Shown here in pieces: positions 18,013 through 27,754 of a stretch of DNA of 64,000 nt; within the stretch, counting starts at the first letter, position 1; the number at the start of each line of letters is the position of its first letter. The position numbers were made by a program, and so were the translations under genes. The notes below the pieces were generated by a model. It did not search any database. It was not told the origin of the DNA and was given only the letters and a program-made list of their open reading frames with translations. This DNA comes from Bradyrhizobium barranii subsp. apii (GTDB lineage Bacteria; Pseudomonadota; Alphaproteobacteria; Rhizobiales; Xanthobacteraceae). The stretch lies in assembly GCF_011516635.5 (NCBI RefSeq), contig NZ_CP096255.1, forward strand, positions 2,974,501 to 3,038,500, written 5' to 3'.

Positions 18013-19350
18013 ATGTCTTGGTACAGCAAAGTTTTCTGGTCGGAAGGTCTGTTTCTGCGGCCGCATCATCTGCAGCAGAACGACCGCTACATCGAACACT
18101 TGCTGGAAAAGCGCGTTCGCTACACGACACCATACCCGTGGGGCTTTGCCCAGCTGGAGATCGACAAGGATCTTACCGAACAGAGCAAGTTCGCGGTGCG
18201 CAATGCGTCCGGCGTCATGCCGGACGGTACGCCGTTCGATATCCCTGCGGACAGCCAAATTGCCGAAGCGATCGATGTGCCGGAGACGGCGGCAGGCCAG
18301 GTCGTCTGGCTGATGATGCCGGTCGCGGCGCCAAACACCCGCGAGGTCGACGAGGATCGCACCGACAGCGCCAGTCGTTATGTTCGTAGTTCGGAAACCT
18401 TCATTGACTCGACCTCTGCGCTACGCATCGAGGAAGAGATCGACATCGCTTATCCGCGCTTGTCGTTCGAACTGCGCAAGAGCAGCAAGCCCGGATACAT
18501 GGGCCTCGGCATCGCGCGCATTCTCGAGGTGCGCGACAAGAACATCCTGTTCGACGATAAATTCGTGCCGCCGATGCTGATCTGCGCCGCGCATCCGATC
18601 ATCGATGGCTGGCTCAACCGCATCATCGGCTGGGTTGAGACGAAACTCGACGAGCTGGCGCGTTACGCGGTCGATCCGTCATCCGGCGGTGGGTTGCAGA
18701 GTGTCGACTATCTGGTCCTGCAAGTGCTGAACCGTACCATTCCCGTCCTGACTCATTTCCAGCGCTCCGGCAGCGTTCACCCCGAGCGCCTGTACGAGGA
18801 ATTGCTGAGATTCGCGGGCGAACTTGCGACATTTTCTACGGCGGAACGGCGGGCGCGCAACTATCCGGCTTACGATCACGACGATCTCGAGAACGTCTTC
18901 ACACCCTTGGTGAGCGACATCCAGGACTTCTTGAGCGCGCGATTGGGCCGGCGGGCAATCCGCCTGGAGATCATCGAGCGCGCACAGAATGCGTTCGTGT
19001 CGCCGATCCGCGATCGCGCGCTATTCCGAAACGCGACCCTGGTGCTGGAGGTTGCCGCACGGCGGCCGCTCGTGGAGATCCAGAACGATTTCCCGCACCT
19101 GTTCAAGGTCGGGCCGAACACCAAGATGAACGAGATCGTGCACGCAAACCTGCCGGGCCTGACCTTGGCGCATTTGCCGACGCCGCCGCCGCACATCCGG
19201 GCCATCACGGATCACGTCTATTTCTATCTCGACCGCAAGTCGCCGCTGTGGCCCGAGTTCAGCACGGCGGCCTCGATCGGAATGCATTTCTCCGGCGACT
19301 GGCCGGAGCTTGAGCTGTATCTTTGGGCCATCCTGGAAGACAGGCCATGA
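18013..19350 (+). CDS. tssK: TssK, T6SS baseplate/trimeric adaptor
   Basis: This 445-aa protein starts MSWYSKVFWSEGLFLRPHHL, diagnostic of TssK/ImpJ/VasE. TssK trimers link the TssEFG wedges to the TssL/TssM membrane complex. ATG 18013 is chosen over GTG 18001 because the family begins with this MSWYSK sequence. Its stop overlaps the tssL ATG (ATGA at 19347). Confidence 0.97.
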   Translation: MSWYSKVFWSEGLFLRPHHLQQNDRYIEHLLEKRVRYTTPYPWGFAQLEIDKDLTEQSKFAVRNASGVMPDGTPFDIPADSQIAEAIDVPETAAGQVVWLMMPVAAPNTREVDEDRTDSASRYVRSSETFIDSTSALRIEEEIDIAYPRLSFELRKSSKPGYMGLGIARILEVRDKNILFDDKFVPPMLICAAHPIIDGWLNRIIGWVETKLDELARYAVDPSSGGGLQSVDYLVLQVLNRTIPVLTHFQRSGSVHPERLYEELLRFAGELATFSTAERRARNYPAYDHDDLENVFTPLVSDIQDFLSARLGRRAIRLEIIERAQNAFVSPIRDRALFRNATLVLEVAARRPLVEIQNDFPHLFKVGPNTKMNEIVHANLPGLTLAHLPTPPPHIRAITDHVYFYLDRKSPLWPEFSTAASIGMHFSGDWPELELYLWAILEDRP

Positions 19351-20873
19351 GCGACAGGGACAAGCCGGTCAATCCTTTCGGTCGGGGCGAACGGACGATC
19401 ATCCGTCCCAACCCCGGCGGGAAGTTGCCGCCGGCGCCGACCTCTCAGCCTCCGCCGGGCGAGGGCCCTGCGGCACGTCCAGGCTATTCGCCATCACCGG
19501 TACCCTCTCCCGGCGCGCCGGCGCCACCGTCATCATTTTCTCCTGTCCCGCAGGGCTCGAACTACGCCTCCGCGCCGGCCAGCCATCCCGCTGAGGAATG
19601 GATATCGACACCCGCGCCAGCCCAGGCGCAGCAGCCCATGCTACCGCCGGGACCGCCGTTGCGCGTCGACGATCTCGTCGCGCCAAATGCCAATCCAGTG
19701 ATGCGCGCTGCGGGCCCGTTGCTGCAGCTGCTTGGTCGGTTGCGGGTGGCGCTCATGCGCGCGTCATTCGCGAGTTTGATGGAGCAGGTTGCAGACGCGA
19801 TCAAGTTCTTCGAGAAGGATATCCGTTCCGCGGGCATATCCGAGCACCAGGCCAACACAGCGAAATACATCCTGTGTGCCACTGCCGACGATATCGTGCA
19901 GCACATCCCGACCGAGGAGCGCCACGTCTGGACGCAATATTCGATGCTGAGCCGGTTCTTCGGCGAGCGTGTCGGCGGCGTCCGTTTCTTTGAGATTCTC
20001 GACCATTTGAAGGTTGATCCACTGGTCAACTATCCGGTCCTCGAACTTCAGCACGCCTGCCTTGCGCTTGGTTTTCAGGGCATTCACCGGACGTCAGGGG
20101 GCGGACTTGCGAACCTGCAGCTGATCCAGCGTAACCTCTATGAATTGCTGCGCCGGGTCCGGCCGAAGACGATGAGCGACCTGTCGCCCAACTGGCGCGG
20201 GCAAGCGCTGGCGGGGCGCCGGCAGCGTCTGCGCGTTCCGGTCTGGCTCGTCGCGGCTGTCGTCGCCGCGCTGCTGACCGGGTCCTACTTCGTCCTGCGG
20301 ACGCTCCTCGCTGGCCGGGCAGAGAATGCTGCCGAGGTGGCGCTCGCGCTCCATCCGGCCGGCCCGATCGAGCTCAAGCGCCAGATCGTTGCACCGCCGC
20401 CGCCGCCGCCACCTCCGCCGCCACCGGATCGCATCACCCAGTTGCAACGCATCCGCAACGCGCTCGCGAAGGAGAACACCGCCTGTGCCATGACGGCGGA
20501 CCAGACCCCGAGCTTCATCGTGATCAGGGTCTGCGACCTGGCGTTGTTCGCGTCGGGCCAGGCGACCATCCTCGACGGCTTCAAGCCGATCGCACTCCGC
20601 GTCGCGGCAACCCTCGACAAGGAGCCGGGACGGATCCGGGTCGTTGGCCATACCGACAGTTCGCCGATCCGCACAGTCCGCTTCCCGACAAATTTCGAGT
20701 TGTCGGTCGAGCGCGCCAAGGCGGTTGCCGCGGCACTGAAGCCTGGCTTGACCGATGGTTCGCGCGTCGACGTCGAGGGCAAAGGAGCAGATGCGCCAAT
20801 CGGTAGCAACATGACACCCGAGGGACGCGCCAAGAACCGGCGCGTCGAGATCTTTATCGAACGCAGCGAATAG
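19347..20873 (+). CDS. tssL: TssL with C-terminal OmpA-like peptidoglycan-binding domain
   Basis: This 508-aa inner-membrane protein has a Pro-rich N-terminal tail (1-105), then a cytoplasmic DotU domain (about 115-290; PLLQLLGRLRVALMRASFAS, then DDIVQHIPTEERHVWTQYSM). A single transmembrane helix lies at about 298-320, followed by a poly-proline stretch at 350-360. The C-terminal OmpA/MotB-like domain (about 392-505) has VVGHTDSSPIRTV..FELSVERAKAV. It forms the T6SS membrane complex with TssM; the fused wall-anchoring domain ('evolved TssL') fits a locus without tssJ. The ATG overlaps the tssK stop. Confidence 0.95.
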   Translation: MSDRDKPVNPFGRGERTIIRPNPGGKLPPAPTSQPPPGEGPAARPGYSPSPVPSPGAPAPPSSFSPVPQGSNYASAPASHPAEEWISTPAPAQAQQPMLPPGPPLRVDDLVAPNANPVMRAAGPLLQLLGRLRVALMRASFASLMEQVADAIKFFEKDIRSAGISEHQANTAKYILCATADDIVQHIPTEERHVWTQYSMLSRFFGERVGGVRFFEILDHLKVDPLVNYPVLELQHACLALGFQGIHRTSGGGLANLQLIQRNLYELLRRVRPKTMSDLSPNWRGQALAGRRQRLRVPVWLVAAVVAALLTGSYFVLRTLLAGRAENAAEVALALHPAGPIELKRQIVAPPPPPPPPPPPDRITQLQRIRNALAKENTACAMTADQTPSFIVIRVCDLALFASGQATILDGFKPIALRVAATLDKEPGRIRVVGHTDSSPIRTVRFPTNFELSVERAKAVAAALKPGLTDGSRVDVEGKGADAPIGSNMTPEGRAKNRRVEIFIERSE

Positions 20874-20916
20874 GCAGATACCGCCGGGTCAGGTGGTTTG
20901 CGACAGGTACGGTTAG

Positions 20917-23900
20917 ATGCTTGCCAAGGACATTCTTCGCATCGTTCTCTACGGAGTAGGGCTCAGCTCGCTCGGAGCGGTGATCTATCTCGCCGGTCCC
21001 TTCATCGCGTTCGGCGACTGGCGGCCGCTGGAGAACCATATCGTCCGGCAGATCGCTATTCTGCTGCTCACCACGGTCGTGGCAGGCATTGTTGGCCTCA
21101 ATCTGTTCAAGCGGCGCAAGAGTGCCAAGGAGATTGCCGATGGCATCGCTGGTGCGGACCAGCCCGTCAGCGATGAACCGGTGCTCAAGGAGCGCATGAA
21201 GGATGCGCTCGCGACGCTGAAGACCGCCAGCGGCAACAAGTCGGGCTATCTCTACGATCTGCCGTGGTACGTCATCATCGGTCCGCCCGGAGCCGGCAAG
21301 ACCACGGCGCTGGTCAATTCCGGGCTCAAATTTCCGCTCGCGCGCGGGGCGACGCCCGCAGCGATCGCGGGGGTCGGCGGTACGCGCTACTGCGATTGGT
21401 GGTTCACCGAGGAGGCGGTGCTGATCGATACCGCCGGCCGCTACACGACCCAGGACTCCAACAGCAAGGCCGACAAGGATAGCTGGCTGGCGTTCCTGGA
21501 CATCCTGAAGAAAAGCCGGTCGCGCCAGCCGATCAACGGCGTCCTTGTCGCCATCAGTATCGAAGACATCCTGACGCTGCCGAAGCAGGAACTCGCACTT
21601 CACGCCGATGCCATTAGGATGCGCCTGCTCGAGTTGCATCAGAGGCTCAAGGTCAGCTTCCCGGTCTACGCGCTATTTACCAAAGCCGATCTCGTTGCCG
21701 GCTTCACCGAGTATTTCGCCTATCTCGGCGAGGCCGGCCGCCGCCAGGTCTGGGGTGCCACGTTCCAGACCGCAGACAAGACCCAGAATCTGGTGGGGCA
21801 GATCCCGGTCGAGTTCGACCGTCTGCTGGAGCGCCTGAGCGAGGAGACGCTCGACCGTCTGCAGGACGAGCCGACGCCCCAGCACCGCGTGCAATTGTTC
21901 GGCTTTCCGGCACAGATGGCGCGGCTCAAGCCCCAGATCCACGACTTCCTCAACCAGATCTTCGAGCCGACGCGCTATCACGTGAACGCGAACCTGCGCG
22001 GTTTCTACTTCACCTCGGGTACGCAGCAGGGCACGCCGATCGACCAATTGATCGGGTCGCTGGCACGTACGTTCGGCGCTGAGGAGGTCGGTTCCGGATC
22101 CTATTCGGGCACGGGCAAGAGCTTCTTCCTCGCCGATCTGATTTCCAAGGTCATCATCGGCGAGGCCGACTGGGTCTCGACCGACCGTGCCGCGGTGCGC
22201 CGCGCGCTGATCCTGAAAACCGCGGCCCTGTCATTGATCGGCCTGGTCTCGATCGGACTGATCGCAGCCTGGCTGATGAGCTACAAGCGGAACTCCGATT
22301 TGATCGAGCAAAGCCTGCAGGCGGATAGCGAGTATGCGGCCGCCGGCGCACCACTTATCAAGCAGACGCTGATTGCCGATCATGATCTCGACAAGGTGCT
22401 GCCGCTGCTCTACCGGCTGCGCAACGCCCCGGCAGGCTACGGATCGCGCGGCGAGTCGGTGCCTCTGTCGGCTCGCTACGGGCTCAGTCAGCACGCCCGG
22501 CTGCTGTCGCCCTCGAAGGCGGCCTATCATACGGCGCTTGAGCGCATGTTCCGGCCGCGTCTGCTGTATCGCCTCGAGGAGCAGCTCAATGCGCGCATCA
22601 ACGAACCTGCCTTCGTCTACGAGGCGCTCAAGGTCTATCTGATGGTCGGCGGCCTGCAGTCGCCGGACCGCGAGCTGATCCGCTCCTGGATGCAACGTGA
22701 CTGGGCGGACAACCTCTATCCTGGCGCCACCAACGCGGAAGGGCGGCGTCTGCTCGACGAGAACCTCGTGGCAATGTTCGACCTCGAGACCGAGCAGCAG
22801 CCGCTGGTCGAACTCGACGGCCGGTTGATCAAGCAGGCCCAGAGCTCCTTGGCGCGCCTGAGCGTGTCGCAACGTGCCTACGAGTTTCTGAAATCGGAGG
22901 CTCGCGCATCGACCGCTGGCGACTGGATCGCTAGCCGCCATGGCGGACCCGACATGGGTGTCGTGTTCGAAACCACGACGGGGCAGCCTTTGGACGCGGT
23001 GCGGGTACCTGAGTTCTTCACGTATAACGGCTTCCATCAGAAGTTCGTCGCCCGGCTGTCCGGATTGTCTGAGCGGATGAAGCGGGAGCGATGGGTTTTG
23101 GGTGATGCAGGCCAGCAGTCGGCCATCGACCAGCAGTACGACAATCTGGCCGGCGATCTGCTCAACATCTATTCCAACGATTTCGTGACGACCTGGCGAA
23201 CGGCGCTCGGGAGCCTGCGCCTGAAGAAGCTGCTCGCCGACAAGCCGAAATACGAGGTGCTGCGGGCGCTTTCGGCGCCGACCTCGCCGATGCGGCAAAT
23301 TCTGGAATCGGTGCGCGATGAGACGGTGCTGACCAAGGAACGGGCGAAGCCGGCGAACGCTTCGGCGCCAGCTGCCGCACCGGCGCCGGCACTCTTCACG
23401 AATGCCCAGGATGGACCGCCTGGCGCGACGATCGAGGCACAGTTCAAACCTTACCACGCGGCGCTCGAAGGCGAGAGCACCCGCCGGCCGATCGACTCGA
23501 CCGTCGCGAACCTGAACGACATCGCGCAGAACCTCACGTTGATCATCGAGAATCCCCAACTGACAGCACAGGCCACGGCTGCGCTTCAGACCCAGGTCGC
23601 AGCGCTCCGCAACAATGCCTCGCGCATGCCGCCGCCATTCTCCGACATGCTGCGCGCTGCAGCCGCGGAGTTCGAAGGCAGCATCGCGGCTTCAACCGCT
23701 GGGCAAATCCTGCAAACGTTGCGCGATCAGGTCACGCCGGTCTGCCAACAGACCGTGACCAACCGCTACCCGTTTGTCCGCAGCAGCGGCCAGGAAGTCC
23801 CGCTGGCGGATTTTGCCAAATTGTTCAGTCCGAACGGCGTTATGGACAAGTTCTTCACCCAGTACCTGGCACCTTATGCCGACACGTCGCGGTCGGACTG

Positions 23901-24459
23901 GGCTTGGCGCAAGGAGAGCCCCGTTGGTCGGTCGTTCTCGCCCGACACGCTCAAACAATTCCAGAATGCGGCTTATATCCGGGATGCGTTCTTCCAGACG
24001 GGCGGCGGTGTGCCCGCCGTTTCTTTCGCGATCCGGCCTCCTGGGGCACCGGGGCCAGGCGTGACCGTTAAGACCGAGATCGGCGGCACCACGATTGCGA
24101 GCCCAACCATTCCCGGACCGGCCACGTCGTCCTTGTTCGGCGGTCCGCAACCGACGCCACCGCCACCACCACCGCCTCAGAGCAACTCGCCAACGACCGT
24201 CCTATGGCCGGGCCCAGCGCCGCGAACGGCAATTTCAGTTAGTAACGACACCGGCGCGCCATCCGTGCTCGAGCGCATTGGTCCCTGGTCGTTATTTCGG
24301 ATGCTAGAGGCGGGCTCATTGGTTGTGAAAGCGGAAACGGCCAGCGCGACTTTCATCGTCGCGGGGCGCGAGCTCAACTATCAAATTTCGACTGGGTCGT
24401 TGCGCAACCCGCTGAATCTGTCAGTGCTGCGCGAGTTTCGTTGCCCGACCGGGATATGA
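20917..24459 (+). CDS. tssM: TssM/IcmF, T6SS inner-membrane ATPase-like protein
   Basis: This 1180-aa IcmF-family protein has two N-terminal membrane helices (about 9-30 and 45-64) and a cytoplasmic NTPase-like domain with Walker A GPPGAGKT at 122-129. A third helix (about 430-452) leads into a large periplasmic domain ending in a C-terminal beta domain (about 1070-1180). A short Pro-rich stretch lies near 1085. TssM and TssL form the envelope-spanning channel; the periplasmic end normally contacts TssJ, which is missing here. Its stop overlaps the tagF ATG. Confidence 0.97.
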   Translation: MLAKDILRIVLYGVGLSSLGAVIYLAGPFIAFGDWRPLENHIVRQIAILLLTTVVAGIVGLNLFKRRKSAKEIADGIAGADQPVSDEPVLKERMKDALATLKTASGNKSGYLYDLPWYVIIGPPGAGKTTALVNSGLKFPLARGATPAAIAGVGGTRYCDWWFTEEAVLIDTAGRYTTQDSNSKADKDSWLAFLDILKKSRSRQPINGVLVAISIEDILTLPKQELALHADAIRMRLLELHQRLKVSFPVYALFTKADLVAGFTEYFAYLGEAGRRQVWGATFQTADKTQNLVGQIPVEFDRLLERLSEETLDRLQDEPTPQHRVQLFGFPAQMARLKPQIHDFLNQIFEPTRYHVNANLRGFYFTSGTQQGTPIDQLIGSLARTFGAEEVGSGSYSGTGKSFFLADLISKVIIGEADWVSTDRAAVRRALILKTAALSLIGLVSIGLIAAWLMSYKRNSDLIEQSLQADSEYAAAGAPLIKQTLIADHDLDKVLPLLYRLRNAPAGYGSRGESVPLSARYGLSQHARLLSPSKAAYHTALERMFRPRLLYRLEEQLNARINEPAFVYEALKVYLMVGGLQSPDRELIRSWMQRDWADNLYPGATNAEGRRLLDENLVAMFDLETEQQPLVELDGRLIKQAQSSLARLSVSQRAYEFLKSEARASTAGDWIASRHGGPDMGVVFETTTGQPLDAVRVPEFFTYNGFHQKFVARLSGLSERMKRERWVLGDAGQQSAIDQQYDNLAGDLLNIYSNDFVTTWRTALGSLRLKKLLADKPKYEVLRALSAPTSPMRQILESVRDETVLTKERAKPANASAPAAAPAPALFTNAQDGPPGATIEAQFKPYHAALEGESTRRPIDSTVANLNDIAQNLTLIIENPQLTAQATAALQTQVAALRNNASRMPPPFSDMLRAAAAEFEGSIAASTAGQILQTLRDQVTPVCQQTVTNRYPFVRSSGQEVPLADFAKLFSPNGVMDKFFTQYLAPYADTSRSDWAWRKESPVGRSFSPDTLKQFQNAAYIRDAFFQTGGGVPAVSFAIRPPGAPGPGVTVKTEIGGTTIASPTIPGPATSSLFGGPQPTPPPPPPPQSNSPTTVLWPGPAPRTAISVSNDTGAPSVLERIGPWSLFRMLEAGSLVVKAETASATFIVAGRELNYQISTGSLRNPLNLSVLREFRCPTGI

Positions 24460-25157
24460 CCATGCGTTGCGGGCTATTCGGCAAGATCGGCGCCAAGCGC
24501 GATTTCATCGCGATCGCGACCCCGCGCAGCTTCCTGGAAGCCTGGGAGCCGTGGGTACAGGCCGCGCTGTCAGCAAGTCGCCACCAGCTTGGCCCAGGAT
24601 GGCAGCAGGCCTTTCTGACCGCTCCGGTCTGGCGGTTTTGGCTCGGCGCCGCGATCTGCGGCACGACAGTGGCGGGTGCGATCATGCCCTCGCTCGACGG
24701 GGTGGGGCGATACTATCCCTTGACCCTGCATGCGGTGACCGGCGAGGCCGTCTCGCTGCCGCCGCCGAGCATTGATCCGCAGGACGAATGGTTCGGGCAA
24801 GTGGAGGCGTTCATGCTTTCGACCCTGGATCGGGCGGCAACCTTCGAGCAGATCTCCGATGCATTGGATCAGCTTGCGGTGCCACGACTGCAGGAGACCA
24901 TCGCCGGCGGTCCGGCGATCACGTCGCTTGGTAGTGCGACAATGGGAAGGGCTTCGGCGGTCGACGCCTTCGCGGGGTCGTTTGCAGCACTTTGCGCCGC
25001 CAACCCACAGGTCTACGCCGCGGCCAGCTTCTGGTGGACCGCCGGAGGGGAAGGCTTTCCGCCAATGGCGCTGAGTTGCCGCGGATTACCAGATCCGTTT
25101 CACTACATCACGCTGCTGACCGGTGATCTCGGCCACGCGGCATCCGGGAATGGATGA
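24456..25157 (+). CDS. tagF: TagF, T6SS post-translational repressor
   Basis: This 233-aa TagF/ImpM-family protein contains CGLFGKIGAKRDFIAIATPR, WQQAFLTAPVWRFWLG and AGAIMPSLDGVGRYYPLTL, the family signature. In Pseudomonas and Agrobacterium TagF holds back T6SS assembly through the FHA protein. ATG 24456 forms an ATGA overlap with the tssM stop; the longer TTG-start reading from 24441 is less likely. The Agrobacterium protein is a TagF-PppA fusion. Here the phosphatase is a separate gene 6 bp downstream. Confidence 0.93.
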   Translation: MTMRCGLFGKIGAKRDFIAIATPRSFLEAWEPWVQAALSASRHQLGPGWQQAFLTAPVWRFWLGAAICGTTVAGAIMPSLDGVGRYYPLTLHAVTGEAVSLPPPSIDPQDEWFGQVEAFMLSTLDRAATFEQISDALDQLAVPRLQETIAGGPAITSLGSATMGRASAVDAFAGSFAALCAANPQVYAAASFWWTAGGEGFPPMALSCRGLPDPFHYITLLTGDLGHAASGNG

Positions 25158-25163
25158 CACGCG

Positions 25164-25940
25164 ATGGTGCATATTCCATCCTTGTTCGATGTTGGTAGCG
25201 TCACCCATGCCGGACGGGTGCGGGAGCGGAACGAGGATTCATGTTTGGTACGAACCGACGTCGGCCTTTGGGCGGTCGCCGACGGTATGGGTGGTCACGA
25301 GGCCGGCGATCTCGCCAGTCGCATTGTCGTGCAGTCGCTTGACGCGATCGGCACGCCAGAATCAGCCGCAGACCTGCTGGCGGAATGCGAGGAACGGCTG
25401 TTCAGCGCAAACCAGCAGATACTGGCGCTAAGTCATGAACGACAGGGGGCCACCGTCGGGACCACAGCGGCGGTTCTGCTCGTTCGCGATAGCTACTATG
25501 CCTGCATATGGGCGGGTGACAGCCGGGTCTACCTGATCAGTCGTGGCGCAATTAGCCAAGTGTCGCATGATCACAGCGAACTGGAGGAACTGATCGCCGA
25601 AGGTGCGCTTTCGCGCGAAGACGTGAATGATTGGCCGAGCAATGCCATTACTCGTGCCGTCGGTGTCGCCGATGATCCGGAATTTGAGGTGGTGACAGGC
25701 CCGGCCGAGCCGGAGGATATCTTCGTGATCTGCAGCGATGGCCTGACCAGGCACGTGCAGGACGACGAGATCCTGCAGCACGCGGCTACGCGACGCGCCC
25801 AGGCGGCTTGCGATGACATGCTCGCGCTGGCTCTTGATCGTGGCGGGCTCGACAACGTGACGATTGTGATCGTGCGACTGCTGACGCCACGATCTCAGGA
25901 GGCGACAAGATCTCCGCTCAATCGGGAGCCGCAACCATGA
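25164..25940 (+). CDS. pppA: PppA-type PP2C serine/threonine phosphatase
   Basis: This 258-aa PP2C-family phosphatase has the metal-binding motifs in order: RVRERNEDSCL, WAVADGMGGHEAGD, ACIWAGDSRVYLI, FVICSDGLTRHV and GGLDNVTIVIV. In T6SS loci PppA removes the phosphate that PpkA puts on the FHA protein, switching secretion off. ATG 25164 lies 6 bp after tagF. It overlaps the kinase gene by 4 nt (ATGA), so kinase and phosphatase are made together. Confidence 0.95.
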   Translation: MVHIPSLFDVGSVTHAGRVRERNEDSCLVRTDVGLWAVADGMGGHEAGDLASRIVVQSLDAIGTPESAADLLAECEERLFSANQQILALSHERQGATVGTTAAVLLVRDSYYACIWAGDSRVYLISRGAISQVSHDHSELEELIAEGALSREDVNDWPSNAITRAVGVADDPEFEVVTGPAEPEDIFVICSDGLTRHVQDDEILQHAATRRAQAACDDMLALALDRGGLDNVTIVIVRLLTPRSQEATRSPLNREPQP

Positions 25941-27745
25941 CCCCGAACGATCCGTTCCGATCGTCCTATCACGGCGTGCCGCCCGGCACGCGTCTCAACG
26001 GCATTTACGAGATCGAAGCGGTGATCGGCGCGGGCGGCATGGGTGAGGTGTACAAATGCCGTGAGATCCAGACTGGATCGCCTGTTGCGGTGAAAATGCT
26101 GCTGCCCGACATGGTTGACAACGAGGCGGCGCTCGCGCTGTTCCGTCGAGAGGCCGCGGCACTCCACAATCTTCCGCATGACGCGATCGTTCGCTACTTC
26201 CTGTTTACCGTGGAGCCGGTGCTGCAGCGACCTTATCTCGCGATGGAATTCGTGAATGGCCGCTCGCTCTCTAACATGCTCGATGATGGGCCGTTGGCCT
26301 TCGAGGCGCTGATCAGGCTGATGCAGCGCGTCGCATCGGGACTGGAGGCCGCCCATGAGCACGGCATCATCCATCGTGACGTTTCTCCGGACAACATCAT
26401 CGTTCCGCTCGACGACGTCAGGCGGGCCAAGATCATCGACTTCGGCATCGCGCGGTCGACCCAGATGGGTGACAAGACCATCATCGGCTCGGGCTTCGCC
26501 GGCAAGGACAATTACGCATCGCCGGAACAGGTTGGGTTGTACGGCAATGACGTGACTGCGAAATCCGATGTCTACAGCTTCGGTCTTGTGCTGTTCCATG
26601 CGCTGACCGGGCAGAAACTCGACATGGGCGGCAGCCAGTTTCAACTGGTGGAGAAGCGACGGCGTATGCCCGATCTCGGTGCGGTGGATATGCGAATCCG
26701 GCCTTTGCTGGAGCGGATGCTGCAGCCTGATCCGGCATTGCGCCCGACCATGGGGGAGGTCGCCAACTGGACGCCAACCGGTTCGGCCCAGACACCGGCC
26801 GCGCCGTTATATGGCTTCGATCCGCTACGGCGGCCGGAAAGCGCGGCGCCGGCGTCGCAGGACAGGATACCGTCGACCGCGCGGAGCGCGCGCGGCCTCT
26901 GGCTGGGGGCGGGCGTGGCGGCATTGTTGCTGCTGGTCGGCGGTGGCGGATATGCCTTCTACAAGCTGGTCTGGTCAGCGCCCGGCACAGCGGTTTTGCC
27001 GCCACCTCCGAAACTCGCTGGAACAATGGTGCCGCCGAAGGTCGAGCCCGCTGGACCACAGCCCGGACGCCAAGAGACAGAGAAGTTGTCCGCGCAGCCG
27101 ACGGCAACGCCGTCTCCGGCGCTCGATGGGCCGGGGCGAGCTGAGCGCATCCGCAAATACGTGGCCCAATATTCTGGCGGTGACTGCTTCTTTGTCTTGC
27201 CGATTGCTGTGAGCCCAAATGCGGCTGTCATCGAAGGGTTCGGTGCCTCGACCGCCCCATTCGACACCTTCGACAAAGCGTTTCGGCGTGAGCAGGGTTT
27301 CGAAGCTTCGGTCGGCGTCAGGCAAGTGACCCAGGCGCAATGCCCTGCCGTCAAGTTCTTGAGTCAGGTCGGGAGCGATCAGGCGCGAATGCCACGCATC
27401 ACCCTGTCAGCGACAGAGCTGAAGGGCGGCGAAACCCTCAATGGGACCATTGAGAACTTTGCCAACCGCGTGGTCGAGCTGCTCATGGTGTCAGATCGCG
27501 GCGAAGTCCAGAGCCTCTCCTACCTTCTGAAGCCGGGCATCGACTCACTTTCGTTTACGCTCCCGACAGCGCGCGCGAGCGGTCCGCAATTGCTGTTGGT
27601 CGTGGCGGTTCCGCAGGTTCTGGACTCATTGCGCCAGCCGCGACCGATGGCTGCCGACACGTTCTTTCTGCAGGCGCTAAGCGAGGCTCAGCGCAACAAG
27701 GTGACCGTCATCGCGGCCGCGCGTTACGTGCTGCTCACCAATTGA
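25937..27745 (+). CDS. ppkA: PpkA-type membrane serine/threonine kinase
   Basis: This 602-aa kinase carries a Hanks-type domain at about 24-290: P-loop GAGGMGEV (31-38), Lys53, HRDVSPDN (146-153), DFG (168-170) and ASPEQ (194-198). The usual Lys of HRDLKPxN is Ser here, a variant seen in other bacterial kinases. A Pro-rich linker with one transmembrane helix (about 322-346) leads to a C-terminal periplasmic domain (about 405-602). That domain looks like the DUF4384-type sensor domains nearby (NRVVELLMVSDRGEVQSLSY). It probably senses the envelope and phosphorylates TagH. It ends 9 bp from a convergent gene. Confidence 0.92.
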   Translation: MTPNDPFRSSYHGVPPGTRLNGIYEIEAVIGAGGMGEVYKCREIQTGSPVAVKMLLPDMVDNEAALALFRREAAALHNLPHDAIVRYFLFTVEPVLQRPYLAMEFVNGRSLSNMLDDGPLAFEALIRLMQRVASGLEAAHEHGIIHRDVSPDNIIVPLDDVRRAKIIDFGIARSTQMGDKTIIGSGFAGKDNYASPEQVGLYGNDVTAKSDVYSFGLVLFHALTGQKLDMGGSQFQLVEKRRRMPDLGAVDMRIRPLLERMLQPDPALRPTMGEVANWTPTGSAQTPAAPLYGFDPLRRPESAAPASQDRIPSTARSARGLWLGAGVAALLLLVGGGGYAFYKLVWSAPGTAVLPPPPKLAGTMVPPKVEPAGPQPGRQETEKLSAQPTATPSPALDGPGRAERIRKYVAQYSGGDCFFVLPIAVSPNAAVIEGFGASTAPFDTFDKAFRREQGFEASVGVRQVTQAQCPAVKFLSQVGSDQARMPRITLSATELKGGETLNGTIENFANRVVELLMVSDRGEVQSLSYLLKPGIDSLSFTLPTARASGPQLLLVVAVPQVLDSLRQPRPMAADTFFLQALSEAQRNKVTVIAAARYVLLTN

Positions 27746-27754
27746 CCGGCACGC

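Noticed and set aside
20392..20420. CCG microsatellite in tssL
   Set aside because: It is the coding sequence of the poly-proline linker between the membrane helix and the OmpA-like domain.
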